A DNA stretch of 62,456 bases from NCBI RefSeq assembly GCF_030326305.1, contig NZ_JACAKB010000022.1:1-62456 (forward strand). The letters are read 5' to 3'. The position numbers and the translations under genes were made by a program. The stretch comes from Myroides odoratimimus (lineage in GTDB: Bacteria; Bacteroidota; Bacteroidia; Flavobacteriales; Flavobacteriaceae). Below, one piece after another: positions 18,024 to 26,128 of this stretch; the first letter of the stretch is position 1; every line of letters begins with the position of its first letter. The notes below the pieces were generated by a model. It did not search any database. It was not told the DNA's origin and worked only from the letters and a program-made list of their open reading frames with translations.

Positions 18024-18412
18024 TATCTATTCTTCCATCGTTTATGAGACCATAACCATAATGATGGATCTTTTAGAATACTTGCTTCTAATTCTTCAGT
18101 AAAGTGAATGGAGATAAAACCTTCTTTCGTTTCTCTAGCTTCTTGACAAATGGTACTTATAGATAGTTGCCATTTTTTATTGCCAAAAGGTGTCATTTCA
18201 CGATAGATTACATAGGCATTAAGCTTTCTAGCTATTTGTTCTGCACCAGTGTACACATGAGTTTTTTGATTTAGAAATTGGACTTCTATACCTTTATTCT
18301 TCCCTGGAAATTGACTTGAGAATTGATAGGGCGGAACCCGAGAGCTATCAAGCAATAGCAGACTTTTATTTGGATAACTGAAAACAACCTCATGGAGGTA
18401 CGATAAGCTAAT
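18011..18412 (-). pseudogene. Truncated LpxL/HtrB-type lipid A acyltransferase
   Basis: Only the C-terminal ~130 codons remain. The end has KDPSLWLWSHKRWKNRY, the hallmark of lysophospholipid/lipid A acyltransferases that use acyl carriers to acylate Kdo2-lipid A, and TGAEQIARKLNAYVIY fits the region before it. The complete family is about 290 residues, and the N-terminal half with the catalytic HX4D motif is missing. The open frame runs back only to a stop at 18413-18415 and holds no ATG; the only start-like codon is TTG at 18353-18355. Immediately upstream is a group II intron 3' end on the other strand, so a rearrangement probably destroyed the gene. Confidence 0.75.
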
Positions 18413-18520
18413 CTATTTAGTTGATTTGTATCGTAAATTAAGAACCGCCTTGGTACGGATCCGTATGTCAGGTGGTGTGAGAGGTCGGCTGAAGAAATAA
18501 TCTTCAGCCTCCTACTCGAT
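18395..18520 (+). mobile_element. Group II intron 3' end (domains V and VI), relic
   Basis: Domain V is read at about 18444-18476: ACCGCC pairs with GGTGGT, and TACG/CGTA close a GATC loop. Domain VI follows, with GGCTGAAGA (18487-18495) paired to TCTTCAGCC (18501-18509), and an outer stem GAGAGG/CCT-A-CTC in which A514 of 18514 bulges as the branch point, 7 bases before the 3' end near 18520. GGTGGTGTGAGAGG and TCCTACTCGAT are strings typical of Bacteroidota group II introns. Before it, TACGATA (18399-18405) and TATCGTA can pair as a reduced domain IV. No reverse-transcriptase ORF and no 5' half are present. Confidence 0.75.
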
Positions 18521-18588
18521 TATATAAATAATTCTTAGTAAACCAGATATTTTAATATATTCGTTTCTAAACACCTTTAACTAGAAAT

Positions 18589-19881
18589 ATGAAACGAAAA
18601 CTAATCGCTCTCTCTCTTTTTTTACTTACCCAAAGTATCTTTAGTCAGAATGAACAGCGTATGTTAGAGCAAGCGAATGTTTGTTTTGATGAATTTAAGC
18701 ATGCAGCAGAACAGCACAAATCTCTATGGGATATTGATTTATATGGCCCCATACTATTAATAGATTCTGAGACAAGAACTATTTATGCTAATGAGGAGGA
18801 TAAAGAAAATAAATTAAAACCTGAAGGAGGAGTATATATTGGTACCTTACATAAAAATATTAATATAGCTAATACAGCTATTGAATGGGAAGGCAAGCGA
18901 TGGGCTATGATTATGTTACCCCTATCTGATAATGTACAAAATAGAATTAACCTATTAGGGCATGAGTCTTTTCATCGTGTTCAACCAACATTAGGTTTTA
19001 AATTAAATAACACAGATAACAACCATTTAGATCAAAAAGAGGGGAGAGTATATCTCCGCTTAGAATTAGAGGCTTTAAAACAAGCTATTCAGGCTAATTC
19101 GATAAAAGAAATAAACCAGCATCTTACAGCTGCTCTTTCGTTTAGAAAATATAGACAGAACATTTATAGTGAAGCAAGTACTACAGAAAATCTTTTGGAG
19201 TTAAACGAAGGAATTGCAGAGTTTACAGGATTAATAGTTAGTAATCGTACAAAAAAAGAAACAGTAGACTATGTCTCAAAAGGGATAGATGATTTCTTTA
19301 AAAATTCTACCTATATAAGATCATTCGCTTATCATACTACTCCTGTATATGGCTATCTGCTTTCACAACAAGATAAGGAGTGGAATAAGAAGATTAATAC
19401 AACTATTAATCTTACTGATTACTTTATTAAGGCTTGGAATATCCAAATTCCCAACAATTTAGAAAGCACTGTTAATCACTTAAAAATTAAATATAATGGA
19501 ACTCTCATTATAGAACAAGAAGTAGAAAGAGAGAATAAGGTTAAAAAGATAATAGCGGCGTATAAAGCTCAATTCGTAGAAAATCCTCATTTTGAAATCA
19601 AATTTGAAAAGATGAATATTTCTTTTAATCCCTCTAATCTTGTAGCATTAGAAGATAAGGGAACAGTGTATCCAACTATGAGAATAAGTGATAAATGGGG
19701 TATTCTTACTGTAGAAAAAGGAGCTCTGATGAGTCCTAATTGGGATCGACTATCTATAACTAACCCTACTAAGGTAGAGGAAAATAAAGTATTCGGAGAT
19801 GGATGGGTATTAGAATTAACCGAAAGCTATAAAGTAGAACAGAATAAAGAGAATTTAAACTATCAATTAGTGAAAGAATAA
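18589..19881 (+). CDS. Secreted HExxH protein, putative metallopeptidase
   Basis: The 430-residue protein has a signal peptide (about 1-19). It carries HESFH (H125, E126, H129) in the context NLLGHESFHRVQPTLG and, about 80 residues later, NEGIAEFTG (206-214). This pair fits a gluzincin arrangement, with a zinc-binding HExxH and a downstream Glu ligand in a helix. The C-terminal quarter is beta-rich without known motifs. I do not recognise a named family, so peptidase activity is inference. It stands alone between the intron relic and a terminator. Confidence 0.75.
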   Translation: MKRKLIALSLFLLTQSIFSQNEQRMLEQANVCFDEFKHAAEQHKSLWDIDLYGPILLIDSETRTIYANEEDKENKLKPEGGVYIGTLHKNINIANTAIEWEGKRWAMIMLPLSDNVQNRINLLGHESFHRVQPTLGFKLNNTDNNHLDQKEGRVYLRLELEALKQAIQANSIKEINQHLTAALSFRKYRQNIYSEASTTENLLELNEGIAEFTGLIVSNRTKKETVDYVSKGIDDFFKNSTYIRSFAYHTTPVYGYLLSQQDKEWNKKINTTINLTDYFIKAWNIQIPNNLESTVNHLKIKYNGTLIIEQEVERENKVKKIIAAYKAQFVENPHFEIKFEKMNISFNPSNLVALEDKGTVYPTMRISDKWGILTVEKGALMSPNWDRLSITNPTKVEENKVFGDGWVLELTESYKVEQNKENLNYQLVKE

Positions 19882-19886
19882 TACAT

Positions 19887-19912
19887 AAAAAGCTCCTTTA
19901 TAGGAGCTTTTT
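19887..19912. terminator. Bidirectional terminator
   Basis: AAAAAGCTCCT and AGGAGCTTTTT flank a 4-base loop between convergent genes ending at 19881 and 19914. Confidence 0.88.
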
Positions 19913-19913
19913 C

Positions 19914-20933
19914 TTATTTTATCTTCTCTATAAATTGATTGACCATCTCTTCATCTGTAGCCCATGAAGTGATTAGTCTAATAGCAGCATATTCTTGATC
20001 TATTGCTTTCCATATATAGAAATCATAATCTTTATTTAACTCTTCTATCAATGTTAAAGGAAGAATAGGGAATAGCTGATTCGTAGTAGAATCTCCTAAG
20101 AAATGATATCCTTTTGCTTTAAATGCTTCTGTTAGTTTGGTAGCCATTCTATTGGCATGACTGGCTAAGTCAAAATATAGATTATCTGTAAATAAAGTTT
20201 CAAATTGTAATCCTAATAATCTTCCCTTGGCTAGTAAAGCACCTTTCTGTTTTAAATTATAATCAAAGTAAGTGGCTAATTCAGTATTATTAAACACAAT
20301 AGCCTCACCTAATACCCCGCCATTTTTAGTTGCTCCTATATAAAACACATCTGTTAAATCTGCTATGTCCTTTAGTGTGAGGTCATTATTATCAGCTGTC
20401 AATGCGTGTCCTAATCTAGCTCCATCTATAAAAAGATATAACCCTAATTGCTTACAAATAGAAGAGATGGTAGTTAGTTCTTCCTTAGTATAGATAGTTC
20501 CCAGCTCTGTAGAGTTAGAAATATATACCATCTTAGGTTCTACCACATGAGGTCTTAATCCATATTCACCTACTGTACGTTCTATATCTTGAGCCGTTAG
20601 CTTACCATTAGTAGTCACTACTGCGATTACTTTATGTCCTGTAGCTTCTATGGCTCCTGTCTCATTCGCAAAGATATGCCCTGTTTGAGGCGCTATAACT
20701 GCTTGGTGTATACGTAGGATAGAAGAAATAACTAATAAGTTCGCTTGAGTTCCTCCAGACACGAAGTAGATCTGTGCTTGAGGGTTCTGTATTTTAGCTT
20801 GGATTAATTCTTTTGCTCTTAGAGTATATTCATCATCACCATATCCTGCTTGTTGGATTAGATTAGTCTCTATTATTCTATTTAGTATATTAGGATGCAT
20901 GCCTTCTGCATAATCATTTTTAAAACTGTACAT
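19914..20933 (-). CDS. Low-specificity threonine aldolase family
   Basis: This PLP enzyme of the beta-eliminating lyase fold cleaves L-threonine or allo-threonine to glycine and acetaldehyde. SGGTQANLL (about 59-67) binds the phosphate, HIFANETGAIE (about 86-96) holds the stacking His, DGARLGHAL (about 170-178) holds the PLP-binding Asp, and ATKNGGVLGEA carries the Schiff-base lysine (about K203). Length is about 339 residues. A GTG two codons further upstream is open, but the ATG at 20931-20933 is the usual kind of start and begins MYSFKNDYAEG, as the family does. The AraC regulator is upstream on the same strand. Confidence 0.9.
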   Translation of the reverse strand: MYSFKNDYAEGMHPNILNRIIETNLIQQAGYGDDEYTLRAKELIQAKIQNPQAQIYFVSGGTQANLLVISSILRIHQAVIAPQTGHIFANETGAIEATGHKVIAVVTTNGKLTAQDIERTVGEYGLRPHVVEPKMVYISNSTELGTIYTKEELTTISSICKQLGLYLFIDGARLGHALTADNNDLTLKDIADLTDVFYIGATKNGGVLGEAIVFNNTELATYFDYNLKQKGALLAKGRLLGLQFETLFTDNLYFDLASHANRMATKLTEAFKAKGYHFLGDSTTNQLFPILPLTLIEELNKDYDFYIWKAIDQEYAAIRLITSWATDEEMVNQFIEKIK

Positions 20934-21016
20934 AATCACTTCGTATTAATTGACACACAAAAATACAGTAGAAATAAATATAAAAAATAGAATGTTCTAA
21001 ACCTAATAGAATAGAC

Positions 21017-21832
21017 TTAACCTCTGTGTTGATTTTTAAACACAGCAGGAGTTACTCCATATTTTAATTTAAAGATGCGTATAAAATGACTCTCATCTGA
21101 GAAGCCACATTGATAAGCTATTTCAGCTTGACTAATAGGGTGGTATAACAATAAATCGATTGCTTTCTTTAGTTTTTGCTCTCTTACGTATTCTCCAAAA
21201 CTCATTTTAAAATACACAGGAAACTTCCTCGATAAATAAACAGGGTGCAATTGTAATTCGGTAGCGAGATAATTTAAGCTTAATACTTCCCAACGCTCTT
21301 CATTGACTAGTTCTATCAATTTATTTACCCATAGCGGTTTATGACTATGTATATCCTGAGCTTGAAGACGTGTAATCTGACCAAAAGTCTGTAATAATAA
21401 GCCATCTATAGCAAGATTAGTAGCCTGATCAGCTAATTGAGATTCGACATGTATTTTATGAAATAGCGTTTGTAGACTAGGATCTTTTAAGAGTAAGTCT
21501 CCTTCTATAAGGCTAGGAGACAAATCGTATTTTAAAAACCAAGCTGAAGGTAATTCTACATGTAAGAAATCAAACTCTTTCTGGATATCTTTATTGTAAT
21601 GAGGTTCTTGACTATGATGGTATAAGAGTGTATTAGGCAGTAGTTCTAAAGTACCTTTTTTAGTTACCTCATTTAAATAGCCATTTATATTGTATAAGAA
21701 ATAAGCATGTTTGTGATAATGCCATGGAATATGATCAGTAGGAGAGGCAATTGCCTTGCTTAGAATAACATCTTTCACAACGAGTTGTTGTTTCTTTTCT
21801 CCGAAGTGTTCTCCTTCTTTTAAATAGTCCAT
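21017..21832 (-). CDS. AraC family transcriptional regulator
   Basis: The 271-residue protein has an N-terminal cupin-like sensor half, with PWHYHKHAYFLYNINGYLNE (about 35-54). The C-terminal AraC DNA-binding domain has two helix-turn-helix units: LNYLATELQLHPVYLSRKFP, and QAEIAYQCGFSDESHFIRIF followed by GVTPAVFKNQH. It is 78 bases upstream of the threonine aldolase gene on the same strand and could control it or itself. The effector is unknown. Confidence 0.92.
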   Translation of the reverse strand: MDYLKEGEHFGEKKQQLVVKDVILSKAIASPTDHIPWHYHKHAYFLYNINGYLNEVTKKGTLELLPNTLLYHHSQEPHYNKDIQKEFDFLHVELPSAWFLKYDLSPSLIEGDLLLKDPSLQTLFHKIHVESQLADQATNLAIDGLLLQTFGQITRLQAQDIHSHKPLWVNKLIELVNEERWEVLSLNYLATELQLHPVYLSRKFPVYFKMSFGEYVREQKLKKAIDLLLYHPISQAEIAYQCGFSDESHFIRIFKLKYGVTPAVFKNQHRG

Positions 21833-21924
21833 ATTTATCTACTTAAGATCTTAAACAAAGATAATAATACTTCTTAAACCCCAAATATACGATAGACATA
21901 TAAAAGAAAAGTAATTAAGTATCA

Positions 21925-22587
21925 CTAATCATGACATTCCATCATCAAAAGATTCCCTTTTAAATAATCTATTGTAACTAGTCCATCTTCAGCTACTGTA
22001 TTGCTACTTCCTGTGCGCTCACCTAGTACGAGAGATTCGTTTTGAAGAGGGTAGAGGAGATTCGTTGTTGTAATATTACTTACTTCACCTACTGGGATAA
22101 GTGAGATAATTGTATCCTTTTCGTACCACTTTTTGAAGTGATTAGGGAGTGGATATATACGCGAGTAATCATCATACATTGTTATCTTCAGTCTATCTTT
22201 ATATTTACAGATATTCGTAATATTTGTAATGGTGTGATCTGCTCGTTTACCAGTAGCCCAGATTACATTGGCAGCAGGTATACCACGTTTTATAAGATAG
22301 TCAAATGCCTTTTCTAAGTCAGTTGAGTTCTGATCAGCTATATGTACAATCTCTATAGGGTACTGTTTTTCTCTATACGCATCTGCATCGAAGTCCCTAT
22401 CAAAATCACCAAGTAACACATCTACTTTTACACCTAAATCAATTACTCTCTCGATAGCTGAGTCTAGTACAACAACTAGGGGAGACCATTCAAGTAATTG
22501 TCCCATAAGTTCTTGGCTACAGGCAGCACCATTAGCAATGATTAAAGCAGGTTCTTGGTCATCTCTGACAATGTGATGTGAAGACAT
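21925..22587 (-). CDS. Thiamine pyrophosphokinase
   Basis: This enzyme transfers pyrophosphate from ATP to thiamine to make the TPP cofactor. The 220-residue protein has VLLGDFDRDFD (about 58-68), the acidic Mg/ATP motif of the family, then DQNSTDLEKAFDYLI (about 84-98) with the TD-E/K core, ATGKRADHTITNI (about 111-123), and a C-terminal beta domain. No TPP riboswitch is seen upstream. It is divergent from the rhodanese gene. Confidence 0.9.
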   Translation of the reverse strand: MSSHHIVRDDQEPALIIANGAACSQELMGQLLEWSPLVVVLDSAIERVIDLGVKVDVLLGDFDRDFDADAYREKQYPIEIVHIADQNSTDLEKAFDYLIKRGIPAANVIWATGKRADHTITNITNICKYKDRLKITMYDDYSRIYPLPNHFKKWYEKDTIISLIPVGEVSNITTTNLLYPLQNESLVLGERTGSSNTVAEDGLVTIDYLKGNLLMMECHD

Positions 22588-22678
22588 ATTAGTGAGTTTT
22601 GATAAGGCAAATTAAGGTATAATGTAGGATATAGACTCAATTTATTTTAAAAAAATTTCATTTGAAATAGAATAACTT

Positions 22679-22686
22679 TATATTTG
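22679..22686 (+). promoter_or_regulatory. -7 box deciding the rhodanese start
   Basis: TATATTTG fits TAnnTTTG; TTTC lies 19 bases upstream at the -33 position. The box overlaps a TTG at 22684 that would extend the reading frame, so the ATG at 22711 is the real start. Confidence 0.6.
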
Positions 22687-22710
22687 ACCCAATTACTAAA
22701 AGAACAAACA

Positions 22711-23019
22711 ATGACAAATTTATCACAAGAACAATGGTGGGAAAAAGCACAAGCTGATTCTAATGCTATTATACTAGACGTACGTACAGAAGAAGAAGTA
22801 GAAGAGAAGGCTATCCCAGGTTCTATCAATATAGATATCTATAAAGGACAAGGTTTTTTAGATGAAATAGCTAACCTAGACAAAACTAAAGCTTACTATA
22901 TCTATTGTAAATCAGGAGGAAGAAGTAGCCAAGCATGTCATGTAATGGAGTCTTTAGGTTTCGAAGAGACACATAACCTTTTAGGAGGTATTACGGAATG
23001 GGAAGGTCCTATTAAATAA
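22711..23019 (+). CDS. Single-domain rhodanese-like sulfurtransferase
   Basis: The 102-residue protein is one rhodanese domain. ILDVRTEEEVEEKAIPGSIN (about 21-40) is the N-terminal signature, and YCKSGGRSSQ carries the persulfide-forming Cys66 in a six-residue active loop, as in PspE/GlpE-type enzymes. It probably carries sulfane sulfur in the cytoplasm; the acceptor is unknown. It is monocistronic, with its own promoter and terminator. Confidence 0.92.
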   Translation: MTNLSQEQWWEKAQADSNAIILDVRTEEEVEEKAIPGSINIDIYKGQGFLDEIANLDKTKAYYIYCKSGGRSSQACHVMESLGFEETHNLLGGITEWEGPIK

Positions 23020-23027
23020 AGTATATT

Positions 23028-23056
23028 AAAGCCAATTCATTAGAGTTGGCTTTTTT
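23028..23056 (+). terminator. Terminator after rhodanese gene
   Basis: AAAGCCAA and TTGGCTTT form an 8-bp stem with a 10-base loop and T6. Confidence 0.8.
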
Positions 23057-23117
23057 GTATCTATACGGTTATTTTACCTTATCTCTATTCTATTTATGGA
23101 TGAATATACTTGCACTA

Positions 23118-23190
23118 TGTCAGGGGTATTCTTGCACATTCATTCAGGAAAGAGGTGCTCTGGGCAAGAAAACCGCAAGCAATCCCCTAA
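23118..23190 (+). other. Candidate structured RNA
   Basis: In the 310-base gap before the lipid kinase gene, AGGGG (23122-23126) can pair with CCCCT (23184-23188). Inside that, TTCTTGC (23129-23135) pairs perfectly with GCAAGAA (23164-23170), and AGAG/CTCT close a small inner hairpin at 23151-23161. A near -7 box, TATACTTG, lies at 23105-23112. An ORF overlaps (23096-23296) but has no protein-like features. It is not a riboswitch or housekeeping RNA that I recognise. Confidence 0.35.
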
Positions 23191-23306
23191 AATCAGCAAG
23201 CGAGACGCTATACTTATGATGTATAGTATGCCTATAAAAAGATACTGTAACCTAAATTTTAAGGATATCATAAGTATTATGCCATATCATAATTAGAATA
23301 GCTTTG

Positions 23307-23340
23307 TATATTTGTATTCACATAGCGTACATACTGTACG
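23307..23340 (+). promoter_or_regulatory. -7 box and palindrome before lipid kinase gene
   Basis: TATATTTG (23307-23314) fits TAnnTTTG. It is followed at the expected transcript start by an inverted repeat, CGTAC-N5-GTACG (23326-23340), which may be an operator or an early transcript hairpin. The box rules out the upstream TTG start at 23312. Confidence 0.5.
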
Positions 23341-23365
23341 AGCTATGATATATTCAAATCTTATT

Positions 23366-24244
23366 ATGAAAAAAATCTTTTTTATCGTTAATCCAATTTC
23401 TGGAAAAGGAAAGCACAATATTACTGCTGATTATATTAAAACATTCTTTGATGAAAAAGCATTTGATATACACGTACTATATTCTACTTATAAAAGACAT
23501 GCTATTGAATTAACACTGCAAGCACTATCAGCAGGTGCAGATATTATCGTAGCTTGTGGAGGGGATGGAACCATTCATGAAGTAGCTACACAAGTAGTGG
23601 GCAAAGATGTTGTATTTGGAGTAGTACCTGTAGGCTCAGGTAATGGATTGGCTTCTAATCTATCTATTCCTAAAGATATAGAGCAGGCGATAATACGTGT
23701 ACGCGATGGAAAAGTAATGAATATGGATGTCGGTAGTATTAATGGAGAATATTTCTTTAGTAATATGGGATTCGGTATAGATGCTACTATTATAGATAAC
23801 TATGAAAAATCAGGCAAGCGCAAATTAGGTGCTTATATCAAAGCAGCATTAAACTCTGCACAACAGTATAAAGCTAAGCGAATGCTCGTTACTTATAAAG
23901 GGCAAACCAAAGAAGTAAATCCGCTACTATTATTTATCTCTAACTCTAATGAGATGGGATATAATATGTCTCTGACTCCAAAAGCAAGTCTGACAGATGG
24001 GCTATTAGATTATTTAATGGTGCCAAAAATCAATTTATTAAAGCAATTAACTTTTGGGCTCTATGTGATCTTAAAGAAAACAGAGAAGTTTAGAAAGACA
24101 GATTATGTTCAGTCTGATCATATTACAGTAGAGATCATAGGACAAGAAAGAAATGGTTTTCAGATGGATGGAGAATATTATGAGTATGATACTAATCAGT
24201 TTGAGATTAGAGTTATTAAAGGAGGACTAAGAGTATTGTGCTAG
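23366..24244 (+). CDS. Diacylglycerol kinase family lipid kinase
   Basis: The ATG at 23366 is chosen because MKKIFFIVNPISGKGK is the family N-terminus and the upstream extension overlaps the -7 box. The 292-residue protein carries ACGGDGTIHEVATQVVG (nucleotide-binding GGDGT motif), VPVGSGNGLASNL, and a C-terminal beta-sandwich half ending with the FQMDGEYYEY motif. YegS/DgkB-type enzymes phosphorylate diacylglycerol or related lipids at the membrane; the actual substrate is not predictable. Confidence 0.9.
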   Translation: MKKIFFIVNPISGKGKHNITADYIKTFFDEKAFDIHVLYSTYKRHAIELTLQALSAGADIIVACGGDGTIHEVATQVVGKDVVFGVVPVGSGNGLASNLSIPKDIEQAIIRVRDGKVMNMDVGSINGEYFFSNMGFGIDATIIDNYEKSGKRKLGAYIKAALNSAQQYKAKRMLVTYKGQTKEVNPLLLFISNSNEMGYNMSLTPKASLTDGLLDYLMVPKINLLKQLTFGLYVILKKTEKFRKTDYVQSDHITVEIIGQERNGFQMDGEYYEYDTNQFEIRVIKGGLRVLC

Positions 24245-24313
24245 TAGTGATTATTATTGATAAAATTAAGAAACTTTAAAGTTCTCTTTTTAGACTAAAT
24301 TATATAAAAAGTG

Positions 24314-24321
24314 TAACTTTG
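24314..24321 (+). promoter_or_regulatory. -7 box for lpd
   Basis: TAACTTTG fits TAnnTTTG and lies 36 bases before the ATG at 24358. Confidence 0.5.
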
Positions 24322-24357
24322 TAAGATATATAAAAACAACAAATAAGATAATATATT

Positions 24358-25761
24358 ATGAATTCATTTGACGTAGTTGTAATTGGTTCAGGACCTGGAG
24401 GATATGTAGCAGCAATTCGTTGTGCTCAATTAGGATTTAAAACTGCTATAGTAGAGAAATACTCTAACTTAGGAGGAACTTGTCTTAATGTAGGGTGTAT
24501 TCCTTCTAAGGCATTGTTAGCATCATCTCATCACATGGAAGAGATTGCTCATTTTGCTGATCACGGAATAGAAATCACTGGAGAAGTAAAGTTCGATTTA
24601 TCAAAAATGATCGAAAGAAAACAAGCAGTAGTTGATCAAACATCTTCAGGTGTTAAATATCTAATGGACAAGAACAAGATTACTGTTTTTGAAGGAGTTG
24701 GATCATTTGAGAACGCAACTACTATCAATGTAACTAAAGCAGACGGAAGTGTAGAAACATTCGAAGCTAAACATAGTATTATTGCTACAGGATCTAAACC
24801 ATCTACTTTACCATTCATTACTTTAGATAAAGAAAGAGTAATTACTTCAACAGAAGCTTTAAAACTTCCTGAGGTACCTAAACACTTAATCGTAATCGGT
24901 GGTGGTGTTATTGGTCTTGAATTAGGTCAAGTATACATGAGATTAGGATCTAAAGTATCTGTAGTAGAGTATGCTGATAGAGTATTACCTACAATGGATA
25001 GCGCTGTATCTAAAGAATTAACTAAAGTGCTTAAAAAAGCAGGTATGAAGTTCTATACTTCTCACAAAGTACAAGGAGTAGTACGTGAAGGAGATGTAGT
25101 AACAGTAACTGCAGAAGATAAAAAAGGAGAATTAGTGACTCTAGAAGGAGATTACACTTTAGTAGCTGTAGGTCGTCGTCCATATACTGATGGATTAAAC
25201 GCTGACAAAGCTGGAGTTAAATTAACAGAAAGAGGACAAGTAGAGGTAAACGATCATTTACAAACTTCTGCTTCTAATATCTACGCTATCGGTGACGTAG
25301 TACGTGGTGCTATGTTAGCTCATAAAGCTGAAGAAGAAGGAGTAATGGTAGCTGAGTTCTTAGCAGGCCAAAGACCTCATATCGATTATAACTTAATCCC
25401 TGGTGTAGTTTACACTTGGCCAGAAGTTGCAGCTGTTGGAAAAACAGAAGAGCAATTAAAAGCTGAAGGAATTGAGTACAAAGCTGGTAGCTTCCCATTC
25501 AAAGCTTTAGGACGTGCAAGAGCAAGTGCTGAAACAGATGGATTAGTTAAAATATTAGCTGATAAAAACACTGACGAAGTATTAGGAATACACATGGTAG
25601 GAGCTCGTGCTGCAGACTTAATCGCTGAAGCAGTAGTAGCTATGGAGTACAGAGCATCTGCAGAGGATATCTCTAGAATGTCTCACGCTCACCCTACTTT
25701 CGCAGAAGCTATTAAAGAAGCTGCGTTAGCTGCAACTGATAACAGAGCATTACACGTATAA
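24358..25761 (+). CDS. lpdA: Dihydrolipoyl dehydrogenase
   Basis: This is the E3 flavoprotein that reoxidises lipoamide in 2-oxoacid dehydrogenase complexes and the glycine cleavage system. The 467-residue chain has the FAD motif VIGSGPGGYVAAI (8-20), the redox disulfide in GGTCLNVGCIPSKALL (C42, C47), the NAD motif VIGGGVIGLELGQ, an AIGDVV FAD motif, and the catalytic His in HAHPTFAEA near the C-terminus. It is complete. Codon use looks highly biased and regular, as expected for a strongly expressed gene. No E1 or E2 gene is adjacent; it has its own promoter and terminator. Confidence 0.96.
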   Translation: MNSFDVVVIGSGPGGYVAAIRCAQLGFKTAIVEKYSNLGGTCLNVGCIPSKALLASSHHMEEIAHFADHGIEITGEVKFDLSKMIERKQAVVDQTSSGVKYLMDKNKITVFEGVGSFENATTINVTKADGSVETFEAKHSIIATGSKPSTLPFITLDKERVITSTEALKLPEVPKHLIVIGGGVIGLELGQVYMRLGSKVSVVEYADRVLPTMDSAVSKELTKVLKKAGMKFYTSHKVQGVVREGDVVTVTAEDKKGELVTLEGDYTLVAVGRRPYTDGLNADKAGVKLTERGQVEVNDHLQTSASNIYAIGDVVRGAMLAHKAEEEGVMVAEFLAGQRPHIDYNLIPGVVYTWPEVAAVGKTEEQLKAEGIEYKAGSFPFKALGRARASAETDGLVKILADKNTDEVLGIHMVGARAADLIAEAVVAMEYRASAEDISRMSHAHPTFAEAIKEAALAATDNRALHV

Positions 25762-25784
25762 TATGATTATACTGAAATACATAG

Positions 25785-25816
25785 AAAAGCCTAGATATAC
25801 TCTAGGCTTTTTTTTT
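25785..25816 (+). terminator. Terminator after lpdA
   Basis: AAAAGCCTAGA and TCTAGGCTTTT flank a 5-base loop; a T-run continues to 25816. Confidence 0.9.
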
Positions 25817-26128
25817 CTGAAAGTCTAATATAAAAGAGGAGATTAATTCCAATATGATACTAGCCTAGATGTTTGTTATATCAGGCTTTATTAAACTTTT
25901 AAAATAAAGTAGTTAATCGTTTTTCATTTATTGAGTTATATTTAAACAGTACTTAAAAAGGAGTATAATTTTTTCTACGAGCTCAAAAGGCATCAACTGT
26001 TGGTTCTTAACGTCTGTTATCAGTTTTATTTCCGGGGAGTTTAACCACCAAAAAAAAGTCGATCTTATATAAAAATGACGAGTAAGCTTTTTCTCTCTTT
26101 ATGTAAAGACTGTTTACGATTTTAGAAT

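Noticed and set aside
22588-22710. TPP riboswitch before thiamine pyrophosphokinase
   Set aside because: The conserved CTGAGA and ACCTGA-type elements are not present.
23118-23190. Signal recognition particle RNA or RNase P RNA
   Set aside because: The GGAA loop lacks the flanking GUCAGG/AGCAG of SRP RNA, and the RNase P core GAGGAAAGTCC is not present.
23096-23296. 66-residue ORF before the lipid kinase gene
   Set aside because: Composition is not protein-like, it has no good start context, and it overlaps a stretch that folds as RNA.
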